Shown here: in pieces, positions 37,472-49,600 of the stretch
How the letters are laid out: each line of letters starts with the position of its first letter
Position numbering within the stretch: position 1 is the stretch's first letter
From: Pomacea canaliculata
Taxonomy: Eukaryota; Mollusca; Gastropoda; Architaenioglossa; Ampullariidae
Direction of reading: 5' to 3'
DNA: 64,000 nucleotides
Assembly: GCF_003073045.1 (NCBI RefSeq)
Contig: NC_037603.1
Span: 12,964,192-13,028,191 of the forward strand
Notes under the pieces: generated by a model
The model's database searches: none
Seen by the model: the letters and a program-made list of their open reading frames with translations, nothing else
What the model was told of the DNA's origin: nothing
Program-made: the position numbers and the translations under genes

Positions 37472-37775
37472 ATGAAATCCGAGGCCTTCGCCAAAAAATC
37501 CACTCTAACGGCTCTGGTGACTCTGGTGGTGAGTGTCCTCCTGCCGGACTGTGTGCTGTGTCTGATGAGTGGACACTACTCACTCTATGACGATCTTTGT
37601 GATTCCCGTCCCAGCATCATTCCTGTACCCTGGGACTGTACAGGATACATACGATGCGATACCTCAATCGGAGGCAGAGTAAGAGCTTTGTGGACGCTCT
37701 GTGACCCAGGACATGAGTTCAACCCACAGGTCTCCAAATGTGTTGCGGGTTTCACGGGATGCCTAAATCCTTATG
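37472..37775 (+). CDS. Chitin-binding exon 1: signal peptide and N-terminal CBM14 module
   Basis: The hydrophobic leader spans about residues 10-25, with cleavage likely near the VLC/LMS region at residues 29-31. The module has C1 at DLC, C2 at PWDC, C3 at YIRC, C4 at TLC, C5 at SKC and C6 at TGC, with 5 residues between C2 and C3 and 12 between C4 and C5, the classical CBM14 spacing. The donor gtgagt leaves phase 1. Confidence 0.85.
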
Positions 37776-40700
37776 GTGAGTAGCATTCAATGTCGGATGT
37801 CGTGTCTGAGTCAGAAAGCTTAAAGTTTGTTCTGTTTGAGGATTTGATAATTTGTCGGTAAGCTCTCTGCAGGTCCCGTGCCTCAGAAGACATCTATGAT
37901 GACATTCCATCCCACGAAAGTTATAAATAATCTTTAGTGGACTTTTTGACCTTAAGATATTGGAGCTACATAAATATGTATAAATCTAAAATATAGATAG
38001 TTTTCATCTACTTTTATAATCCGTTATACAGTGGTTTGGGTCAATGGGCCATCTATTTGTACGTCAAGACAAATAGATCTTAATAAGGCCTTTGATCTTT
38101 TGTATTTCTTCTTGTTACATAGCCATAATGTTTTCGAATGCTCATATGTTGTTCATAAGTACCAATACAAAGCTAATGAACTGAAAATTAGTGAAACTTT
38201 TACAAATTTACATTATCTACTTACTATGTTTAATTACCTTACATTCAATTTTATAACACCTGTATAAGAGGTTTTCAGAAAAGGTTGTACTTAAATTTCA
38301 AAAGAATTTTAAAACTTTATTGGCGCTTAATGCTATGAACCCGTATTTCAAAGACATCGTCGTCACCTCAGTACTCATCGGCTTACACTAGTTTGTTGAT
38401 GGATTACCGACTCTTCACATCATCATCCATCCACATCTGACCCACTTAGTCAGACCACTTCAGTCAAGCTCTTTCTCTTAATCAAGTAATCCCCCCTTCC
38501 TCACTTATAGGCAAAGACACACACACACACGCTTATATAGCCACACACACACACACACAAAAGCAAAATTCCAACACGCGCATGCACACACACAAAGATA
38601 CTTCAAATATGCGCAAAAGCAAACGCTATATTTTTTGACAAAACCTTTTTCTTGACAGATATTGCTAAAATACACACCCCAGGTAGACGCCTACACTGAC
38701 AATCCCTGCTCACCTGAAGCATTTGTTCATTCTGACAGCTTTTGCCGCCTCCATCAGTCACGCTTCGTGACTCACCCCTCATACATACACACGTGCACCC
38801 ACAAGCAAACGCCTGGACATGCAAACAAGAAGATTAAAAAAAGAAAGAATGGAGTTATTTTTGGCAGCACGTTTGTCCAAATATGTTTTTGGCAGCCAGC
38901 TTGAGACCTGCACTTCTTCATCTCGTTGGGGCAGAAGACAATGGCGCTTGTTTTGTTGTCGAGCACAAAATTTAGAAACTATTTGTCGCTATGATGGGTT
39001 GTAGGTGTGTAGGTGGTTTATAGGCGCGTTATTGTGTGTGGGTGTGTGTGATGGCCTGCTGAGCCATATGCTGAACTGTTTACCTGGTTACAGCCTTTTG
39101 TTTTTAATCTACTGATTTCAACTTTATTCGGCTAGTCTTCATTGACCATGCGTCATGACTTCGTTTGCACAAGTCCTCATTGCGTTGCACCTTACATTCT
39201 CACCTGTCATGTTTTAACCCTTAATGCGATGTCTCTCGTGATGAAATGGGATCACGTGATAATCAAGCATGATTTTATCCCCTTTCTTGATGATTGGACT
39301 ATCTATTTTGTCTGACAACTGACTGATCGCTCCCACCAACATCTTGGTCAAAGATCTTGGACCCCGTCTTCAGAAGAAAAACATTTGCATTCCGTTAACA
39401 TACTTAGTGTATGTGTCATTATTTGAAAACAGCTATGGGCTTGCACATAGGGCTGTGATATGTTAACTTTATTACTAAAATGTGTGAGTGAGTGAGTGCT
39501 TCTTATTATTTCAATTCATACAAAAGCTCTTAAATGTATGTGCTTTCTCAGATAAAACATACGGTAGTTTGTATCAATAATGCCCTTAGGTTCATTAATG
39601 AATTAATAAATACCGTGCATAGAAATTGTATTTTTAAGTTATTTTAAAAAAGATTTTGGTTATTGAAGTGTTTTGAAAGAGTTTCACCTCTGAATTTATG
39701 TCATTTTGCCTGTCATCTGACCTTCTGTCAGTTATCCAGTCTCTTATTTTGTCCGTGTCATCAATTCTTTCTTGTTCTGTGTAAGTGTTGGGTATATTCT
39801 TGCGTTAACACGTAAATGAGTCATTTAATCAGTGACCTTACATAGAAAGAATCAGATATATCCATCCAAGTAATGTCCTCCTAGTACCACACCTCAGACT
39901 AGTTGTTACCTAACCATAAAAAAACTTTTAGTTATCCATGACATAATTAGTAACCAACATGTCAACACACCTTTGCTTTTGATTTTCGAATTGCAGAAGC
40001 AGCTGTAACATTCTGTCCGGAATTTGCAGCCCTTACTTTCCTTCATCCGGGCTCTTGCTCCATGTTCTACAACTGCAGCCAAATCAGCTCTCGGGGTCCC
40101 CTCCGGCAGTACGAGAGTGAATGTCCTTACCCTCAGCTCTTCGACGCAGACATCTGGAAATGCGTGCCAAGGTCCACCGACAACGGTCTGGCAGACTTCT
40201 GCGGCCAACGCTCGGTTCCCTGCAACCCATGTACGTCAGGTTGGGTGGGGTCAGTGGGGTCGTGTGGTGATGGGTGGAGGCAGTGGTGGTAATTTTTTTT
40301 TCTCTGATTTACCAGGAGACAGATGCAGGTCACGCCCTTTACTTGCCTACAACCCTGCATGATGCTGTCAGTCATGGACTCACTCCCTGTTGTTGAATAG
40401 CCTTGACTTTCAAAACATCCGGCGCCATTTAACCCACGAAAACATGTTTCACGGTCTTTCACGTCCGGATTACGTTCCACACCTTTAGCCTGTATGGAGA
40501 AGTTCAAACGAGTTTTTTCCCCTCCCTCACCCCTTCCCCTACAAACAATCCTCATCGCCTTTGCTTGTCAAGGTCTGTTGCCTTCTCAACCCTTCTACAT
40601 ATCACGCACTGACTGAACCATCACGAACACAGCTTGGCACAGTTTTCTTTTGAGTCATCCTTCTGACTTTTGCAAAGCAAATGAGTGAGGAGGGAGGTAC

Positions 40701-42005
40701 AGGGTTGTGGGGAGGGAGATGGAAGACAAGAAGGATTACACACATTTTTTTTTAGTTTTCCTGCTCCATATTTGTTTGCCTTTCTTTTAGCCGGATGTTG
40801 TTTAGTAAATGTAAAATTAAACACGCGTTTTCTTTCCTTTTTTGTTACTATAAATAGCCCTTCTTTCTAGGGAATATATCAGAGATATCAAACTTTCAGT
40901 CCGGTCGTCACCCAGGAAAGGAAAGCTTGCAGCATAAAGACATGTCCCGTAAAGCTTTCGTGACAGGACACATCCTGAAAACATCACAAGCCATCTTTTG
41001 TTACGTCCTAATTACGTTCTTGCACTGCCAGAAAATGAAGGATGACGTGAGATTACGTCGAAATCCACCTTAGAGCGGTTATTTTTTAAACCAAAGTCGT
41101 TTTTTTTCTCTCTCTCTCTTTAGGTGACTATACAGTAGGCTGCGGAGCCTCCGACAGGTGTGTGGGTCTGGCCAACGGGCCCCAGCCTGACGCCAAAAAC
41201 GTCTTTGCGCCAGATTACATCATCTGTCAAAATAGCACCGTTGCTAAGGCAACCAGCTGCCAGCTCAGCGGCCAGATATTTGACCCCAACTCACTGCAGT
41301 GTGTGTTCGGAGTGAGGGACGGTAAGTGGACTGTCAACGTCAGTTGTAGATACGTGATTCGGCGCCATCACGTAGTTTTTGTATTTTGGCTTTTTTTTTT
41401 TTTTTACATTTTGTTTTTGCTGTTTGAAAATTTAATTTGTTTAACATACATTCATACATGTTCCCTGTTACCAGCTGTAGCACTAGGGTAGGCACCACTC
41501 CTTTGCGCAGACCACAAAGAATGAAGTCTGTACATCAGTCTTCACAACAAACACTTTAGATGGTCGGCTGTCACAAAAAGAAGCCTTGCCATTGTCAGAA
41601 ACTAAGAAACAGCTCAAAGAGCAGTGTCACCTTGAGAATTATTCAAATTAAGGAACAGGGTTGCCTTTTGAATTATTCAAACAAAGAAACACTGTCACCA
41701 AAAGAATTATTCGCAATACCGAAAAACACTGTCACTATAAGAGTTATTCGCACAAAGAAGGTAAGTAATGATAGGAATTACCTGAGGCAAGAAAGTGTGG
41801 CTGTGACGAGAAACGAAGCGACTACCATCGGTAGCAGCACATACAATGTATGAGGTTGTGGATGTCGTATGCGACTAAACATACTCAAGAGTGAAATTGT
41901 TTGGACTTCGCATGCTAACATCATGAATTTATAATTATTTCTGACAATAGTCTAAAAATAGGATTAAAATTGTCGAGGACGACTTTTTATATTATTATTA
42001 TATTA

Positions 42006-42062
<57 letters not shown>

Positions 42063-42156
42063 GATCCCAAAGCAAAATGGTTTGTACATGTCAACTTCGC
42101 ATGGTAACATCATAAATTTATAAATATCTCTGAAAATAGCCTAAAATAGGATAAAA

Positions 42157-42207
<51 letters not shown>

Positions 42208-45200
42208 TGGCAGAGTCCGTGACAGAGTACTGCGCCAAGAAGCCCTACGCTGTGTTCGCGGACCCTTACCACTGCGCCAGGTACTACAACTGCTCCCAGG
42301 TCACGTGGCATACCGGGTTAAGGGCCAAGCAGAACGAGTGCAAATATCCGCTGCTTTTTGACGTCATCACGGCAAAGTGCGTCAGCTTCCATGACGTCAA
42401 ATGCGGCACGAGAGAAGAGCCCATTCAGCCATGTAATCAACATTTGAAGTAATCACTTTAGGAAACACTTTGTGGCACTGTTGTTAGTCGGCTAGCAGTC
42501 TGTCAGAGTGCGTGTTCCGTGTGCTGGCATGGCCATCTGTCTATCTCTCTGTCTCTTTCTCACTCTCTCACTACCTTTTCCCTGCTTTCCATAATCGCCA
42601 AAAATGTTATTATATGTCGACAACAGCTAGCAGTTGTTTTGCTTTTAGTTGTTTGTTCATATACTTCTTCTTCACTTTGTCCACATTTCCTTCGAATTCC
42701 TTGTTTTTCAAATTTTTCATGTATTTAATTTATTTTGTGTGTGTGGTTTTGTTTTTTGTTTTTTTGGGGGGGATCTTTTGTTGTTGTTTTTGTTGTTGTT
42801 TTTTGTTAGTTTCTTTATTTCATTTTTTTCTTTATTTTTTTTTTTTTTATTAAGAATGATCACAGAACCAGAGTTATTGATACAATAAAATCCTGCCTAT
42901 ACTCGGGTCAATCTTATGTATGGGACATTCAGAGGAGAAATTTCTCGAACTTTTTCTCTATATATACTATTCAATGCATTCTATAGGTGTATAATGCATT
43001 CTATATTTATATAATTCAATTCTTTAATTATAAAATGCATTGTATATATATAGAGAGAGAAAATTAGAGAAAATTCCCCTCTTGACGCCCCATACTTATG
43101 ATCATAATTGTCGTCATCGTCATCATCATTATTATCAAAAAATGAAATTATCATGGCAATTATAATATCTGTCTATTGGATTTCTGGTCAAAAATACGTC
43201 TGCCTGTCTTTCCACTTCTTGTCTCCTTTATTCTCTCTCTGTCTAACCATTTGCCTTTCTCTTCACCTTTGCCTCCCCCTGCCACGAGTTGTCCCTTCCA
43301 CAATTCTGTTTCAAAGTATTCTTTCTTTGTTTCCTTCCCCTGCAGGTGATTACATCCTTGGTCACTGTCTGGACCGACCCGAATGCATTCCTTGTCAAGC
43401 CAGCTGTCTGGGGCTGCCCAACGGGTACAACTCCTACCCGGGGTTTGTCTTAACCGCTTATCATATCGTGTGCGAGAATGGACGGACGGTGGACATCCTG
43501 AACTGCACCAAGGGCTTGGTGTTCGACCCTCAGCTTCGCACCTGCGGCTCCCAGATCAGCCCTCGTAAGTGACCATCACTGGCTATCAGTGTTGTACATT
43601 TTTAGATTGGTGGGCTGATGAGTACCTGTTTACTTAGTCTGGATTTTTTTAAAAATTAATTGAATGTTTTATCTGCTCTTGCAAGTGCAATGTTGGTGTG
43701 TTTAAAGAGACGCTGGACCTGTACTGCGCTCAGAACCCGGATGGAAAGTTGCCCCACCCCAGTGAATGCAGTCTCCTGTACGACTGCACGCACCTGATGG
43801 TCAAACCTAATTTTCCAAAGTACGTCAGCGAGTGCAAGTACCCGTATCTGGTTGATGCCGACACAGCGCAGTGTAGACCTCATGACCAGGTGGAGTGCAG
43901 AGATAGACGGGAGCCCATTTCGCCTTGTAAGTCAGTTTTAATCAGTGTGATGCTGTGTTTGTTTCTTTGTTTATTTGAAATTAATAAGTACAAACGTGTT
44001 ACTTAGCTACACCTGCTAATCAATACGTCATTGCAGGTGATTACCTGGGTAATCAGTGTACGTCTCCCCAGTGCACAAGGTGTGACCTGATCATGCCCAG
44101 TTGCTACGGAAAGCTGAACGGTTTCTACTCCGTTATCAACCAGGAAATGACGTCATCGTACATGGAGTGCAGAGACCAGCGTGTGGTGTCTTTATCTTCC
44201 TGTCCAGGCGGCCTCATCTTTGACATGGTGGATCGCAAATGTGTCGACACTGTTTCACAAGGTTCTTCTCTTAATGTCTCTACATCTCAAACAGAAACGC
44301 ACGAACATCTCTCAGTCTCCTAATTTTTTTTCTTTAATCATCCTTTTGCTTCCTTCTTCGTAGTATCCACATCGCATCCCTCAACTGTCTTTGCATTGTC
44401 CAGGCTACAGTTATGTCAAATCTTTTTACACTATCCCCTATCGGTACTAAATGTTTAGTGTTCCCCATCAAGGAAAAATATTTGTTTAGTGTTCATCATC
44501 ATCTTCTTCGTCGTCATCATCATTATCATCAAAAAAAAGTTGATTCACTATACTTCTCTTGTACAATTAATTTTTGTTGCTGTTATTACTGTTGTTACAA
44601 TTTTGTACGTTTTTTTGCAGTTTCCATGTTGCAGTTCTGCACCAACTTTCTGCAAGGCCGTGTACAGAGTCCTGGCAACTGTGCTCAGTACTACGACTGC
44701 ACCCAGAACCTGACGACGGTGAAGGAGTGCAATTACCCAGATTTGTACCACGTGGAGACCAGACAGTGCAAGCACTACACTGAAGTAGACTGTGGAGGGC
44801 GACGAGTTTTTCTGGATCCCTGTAAGTTGTTCGCCCTTCCTTCCTTTTAGAACAGTTTCACAGTCGTAAGGAGCTTGAAAGAAAAATAGCAAGTTTGGAA
44901 GGTCCTAGGTTCAAATGTTGCCTTAGAGAACATGTAGTTTCTATCAAGATTGGGCAGAGGAAGTTTTTTCTAGGCACTCAGCTTTGATCACCCAAGCTCC
45001 AAACAGAAATGACTGCTTGCGAAAATCCCTGTCAAGTGGAGATAATCAGCTATCATCCACCATCTTATCGACTTTACCAAACAAAAAATAATTATCACAT
45101 AGTTTGATAAACTACAAATCACAACATAGCAAAACTTCTTATTTCAGCTTTTTATTCCATTGTACCTTTCCCAATTACCGCCCTTTGCTCCTCGAGGAGC

Positions 45201-46566
45201 AACAAAGAATAAACAAACCTTTCCCAATTTTGACCCACGTTTTCGTCTCTAACTTCGTTCCATGTCTTGATCCATGTTTTCGAACAGGCGATAGCTACAC
45301 CTTCTGCCCTCATGGACCATGCCCATACTGCCCTTCGGCGTTCCCGACATGCATGGGCAGAAATGGCGCCATTGGGGGCTTTAACTTTGACCCACGCCTC
45401 TACTACCGATGTATTGACAACCGCATGATCCTGGGTCAGTGCCAGACCGTCTACAACCGCGACCTCAAGCGATGCAACGAGTCCAGCGTGGCTAGCACAA
45501 CAGCTGTAGCTCTACAAAGCTCCACTCCAAAGACCAGCAAGTTTCCTTTGATTATTTCATGTTATCTGTGTTTCAAAACCTTTTGTCTCTTTCTCTCTCA
45601 AACTCTCACACACACACATCATAATCTGTGTGGGAGAGGACATGTGGATACAAATGTAAGCAATTGCCTGCAGGATATATATTTATTTCTATTCTAAATC
45701 AAGCATTCCTGAATAAGTCACACTTTTTTTCCAGCAACAGTTCGAATTCTCACTACAACAAAAGCAATAACGACTACAACGACATCGACTACTCCACGAA
45801 CAACAATAACAGCAGCACCACCAACAACAACAACAACGAGAACAACAACAACAACAAAAGCAACAACACAGAAAACCACTGCCAAGACAACAACCACAAC
45901 AGTTGCTCCCAAGCTGACAACGTCGATAACACATCATCCGTACCCGAGTCACTCAGGTAAGTAAGGTCAAAGTTATTCAGGTAAGAGAACGGCGTAAGTA
46001 ATTCATATCTGCATCCAAAAGTCGAATGGCACTGTATAGTATTGTGCGTTACAGTTTAATTTATAGATACCTTAAAGTCAAAATTAAGCCTTTGTACAAC
46101 CAGATTCTCTAAGGAGTTGTGTAAAAATTATTCCTTTTAAAGTGAAAGGAAGATATAACTTTCCGCTTTCATTTCAAGATGTCACGAGTGAAAAGAAAAA
46201 TGTTATTATTAAGCATCCAGATTAAATACGGAATCTTAAATAAAGGAATATTTCTTTTAAAGGTAAGGAATGATTTTTAGAGGTTATTATTTTTGTCTGT
46301 CCCTAACAGATATCAACAGCACGTGTGCGAAGGACCCAGGGTTCGTGGCGCCTAAGGGAGACAACTGCGCGCAATATTACAACTGTTCAGCGCAGGTTAG
46401 CCCCCTTGGACCCGTACGTGTCCGAGTGCAGGATTGGCTTCCTCTTCGATGCTGGGAGGGGGCTGTGCTTCCCCCGTCACTCTGTCAGCTGCCAGCACCG
46501 CTACGAGCCGCTACAAGCCTGTAAGTTCAGCCAGGACAGACTCATCATCAGCAGCAGCATCATCAA

Positions 46567-46629
<63 letters not shown>

Positions 46630-49600
46630 CTCTCATACTCTTGCTTTAATCATTTTCTCTATTACTCTTACTACGAGAAGAAGACAAAGAAAATTTAAGA
46701 GACTGAGTGGGGATGAATGGGATCCTAGCCAGCAAGTGAGGCGACCTTACGATTGTAAACAGGAGCCAGAGAAAAGAAAAAATAAACCAAAATGTGCTGG
46801 AGACGAGATCTCCAACCAGGACAGCCAGTCCTCACTGTAGGGTGACACGTTCTAACCCTTGCCCCACCGGACTGGCCAGAGAACAAGAATAATACTAAGA
46901 GGAAGATGATGATAAAAAATTATTGTAGACCTTATCTTTCTGAAATGCAGCCAAACAATGCAATTTTCAAAAATAATATAAAAATTAAAACAGAGGCAAG
47001 TAAACAAGTAAACTGTAAAAACAAAATGGTTTCTGATTGCAGGTGACTACAAGATGCAGCACTGCCCTCCAGACAGCATCGGTAAGACCTGCACCCCTTG
47101 TCACGAGCGTTTTCCGACCTGCGCGGGTCGGACGGACGGCCCGTGGCCTCTGCCCCGGAGACTGTCGCCACTCTACATCCGGTGCTTCAGAGGGAAAGTT
47201 CTGGGTGTCTTCGAATGTCCACACGGTCAGTTTATGGATCCACTGCATAAGGTCTGCACATCACAGTTGACCATGAGTAAGTACTCGTCTGGTTTTAAAT
47301 AAATAAACTTGCTACAGATTAAAATTAATCAAATTATTTTAACAGGATTAATACGGATAAAAATTACTTTTGATCTTATTTCCTGTCACTTCAATTTAAT
47401 GTTTTCTTTTAAAAGACATGTTTACTGTCAGACATATCTTTGCAAATTGGTAGTTGAAGACAACGTAGTGTGAAAATATTTTTCTCTTTTCAGATACAAC
47501 CGTTCACTTTTGCTCGTTATACACCAACATTCTGACTCCACACCCCCGGCACTGCGCGCGTTATCTATTATGCAGAGGAAGGGGGACACCTCCGATGGAG
47601 GAGAATGTTCATACCCCAACCTTTTCTCCAACGGCCTGTGTCTGAACTTCAAAGATGTGTCCTGCGGTTCTAGATATGAACCTAAAGCTCCGTGTAAGTA
47701 AATGGAAGAACACAAGGTTGTTATCCACAGATAGGAGTGTGCGCGTGTGTATGTATATATAGGTGTGTGTGTGTGTCTTATTTGATATCACGGTGTGTGG
47801 TCACGTGTCTTCGTCTACGTGGATGTGTTTGTAGGAATCAAATGGTTTCTAGTATTTATTTATTTGCAGGTGAGTACGCGTCTATGCGAGAGTGTAGAGA
47901 CACCACGTTCATGTCCGACTTGCGAGGAGCGGTTCCCGAGCTGCCAAGGGTTACCCGACGGTTTCCGGCCCTACCCAGGCAAACTCTTGTCGCCCTTGTT
48001 CGTCAAGTGTCAAGCGGAACGGACGATGGCTGTCATACGATGCGTGGAGGGGTTGTTTGACCCCATTTCTTTGAAATGCGGGGCAACTCTTGAGCAGGGT
48101 GAGTTCGGATCTGTGCGTGCGTGTGTGTAGATATATTATAGGATGACATGACTTGACAATCTAGAAGAAAAATTTCTGCAAAATTTTGTCTAGATGACAT
48201 TTGTATGTTATCGGACGTGGCTAAAGTTACCTCTAAGCAAGAATGGCCAGACACATTGTCTCTGGTAGACACGTCCAGAACTGTTTGTCCTCGGACTCGA
48301 CCGTTGCTAGATTTCCGTTTGCAAAACCAAAACACTGTCGAGAAATAACATTAACTGGTTTTGTTTAATTGAATCCTTCAATTTACAGGTTAAAAAAATC
48401 ATGGCAACAGTCCTTTCTTGCTTAAATAATGAACGCTGACAACATTTATCGTACTAATACTTCCGTACACCGATATCATTATTGATCAGTTGAAAGAGGT
48501 CTAAAATATTATAAACAAACAAAAAAAAAAAAAAGGAAGACAACCATTTTTAACGGGTTAGAGAATATGACTGTGCCATTGCTGTAGCACCAAACCGTAG
48601 CATCAACAATAATAACTAAACAACAACAAATAATAACAGTAATATATCATGTACTCATCTCAGAGCTCGGACTATCGAGATGGGGATGTAGCTCAGTGGT
48701 AGAGCGTTCGCTTTGCATGTGAAAGGCCCCGGGTTCGATCCCCGGCATCTCCACATTTTTTTTTTTTTTTAACCTTTTTTGAATACATGTACTAATAAGC
48801 CTGGCACTTCTTTAACGCCATGTCAGCAGCAGGGTCTATGTTAATGCACAGTGCTAAATTTTCCGATCAGAAGATGACCGAATCTGAACTTTTCGAGCTT
48901 GAAAATGGAGATGAGGAATATGGAATTTACGCCGAGCCAGCAGTTAAGCTGTATAACGGCAAACCAGCCAGACCTGCAAATAAGTGTCACATGTAGAAAA
49001 TAAAAAAATAGCGTGTCACAAACAAGATGTGAACCCAGGACAGCCAACCCGTACTGTATTGGTGAGTGGCGCTCATTGCTGCGCCAGCTGACCGACCTCT
49101 GCAAATGGAAAAGTGCCTTTTGGCATCCAGCAACATAAGGGTCAAAGGCATCAGTAGGAGAGGATTCGGCTGCGCTTATCACCTATCGAACTCTAGATAC
49201 GATGAACCACTTACTAAATCTTAGTCATTTAACCCTTACGTAATATTATTCCTTATGTACGAGAATGCTAATGCTTTTATTGTTGTTGTTCTTTTTTTTT
49301 TTTTTTTTCAACAGTTCTGGTCTCGATAGCACGAGATCCTGCGAAATTCTGCGGCCAGTACCCGGGTGCCGTGGTGGCCGACCCTCTGCATTGCGCGCGC
49401 TACTACAACTGCTCACGCACAGGCCCCGCCCACTTTGGACGCCCCTACCTCTCTGAGTGCCGCTACCCCGCCCTCTTTAACCGCCAGACCATGAAGTGCG
49501 ACTCCTTCATCACAGTGCAGAGGACGGCCGGGTGCGGATCTTCAAAACAGCCCATCCACCAGTGTAAGACAATCTACCCGAGATATTTTCAATACTGACG

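Larger units (their letters stand above)
41322..42213. other. Intron 3 of the chitin-binding gene: repeats throughout
   Basis: It holds a degenerate minisatellite (41605-41762) and two copies of a 66-bp repeat, each ending in a different trinucleotide run, the second of which abuts the 3' splice site. Confidence 0.7.
48099..49314. other. Intron 14 of the chitin-binding gene, hosting a tRNA gene
   Basis: Contains the tRNA-Ala gene and a SINE-like element on the minus strand. Ends with a long T run and cag-type acceptor. Confidence 0.7.

Noticed and set aside
44890-44960. GGTTCAAATG stretch suggestive of a SINE
   Set aside because: No A box at the proper distance and no tail; too weak to list.
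45628-45960. Asn-rich plus-strand frame over the linker exon
   Set aside because: Wrong phase for both neighbouring exons; the Thr-rich frame fits the acceptor and donor.
46310-46520. Tiny intron to explain the frame change in module A5
   Set aside because: No AG acceptor lies within the few bases between the two matching halves, and the same off-by-one pattern recurs in other exons.
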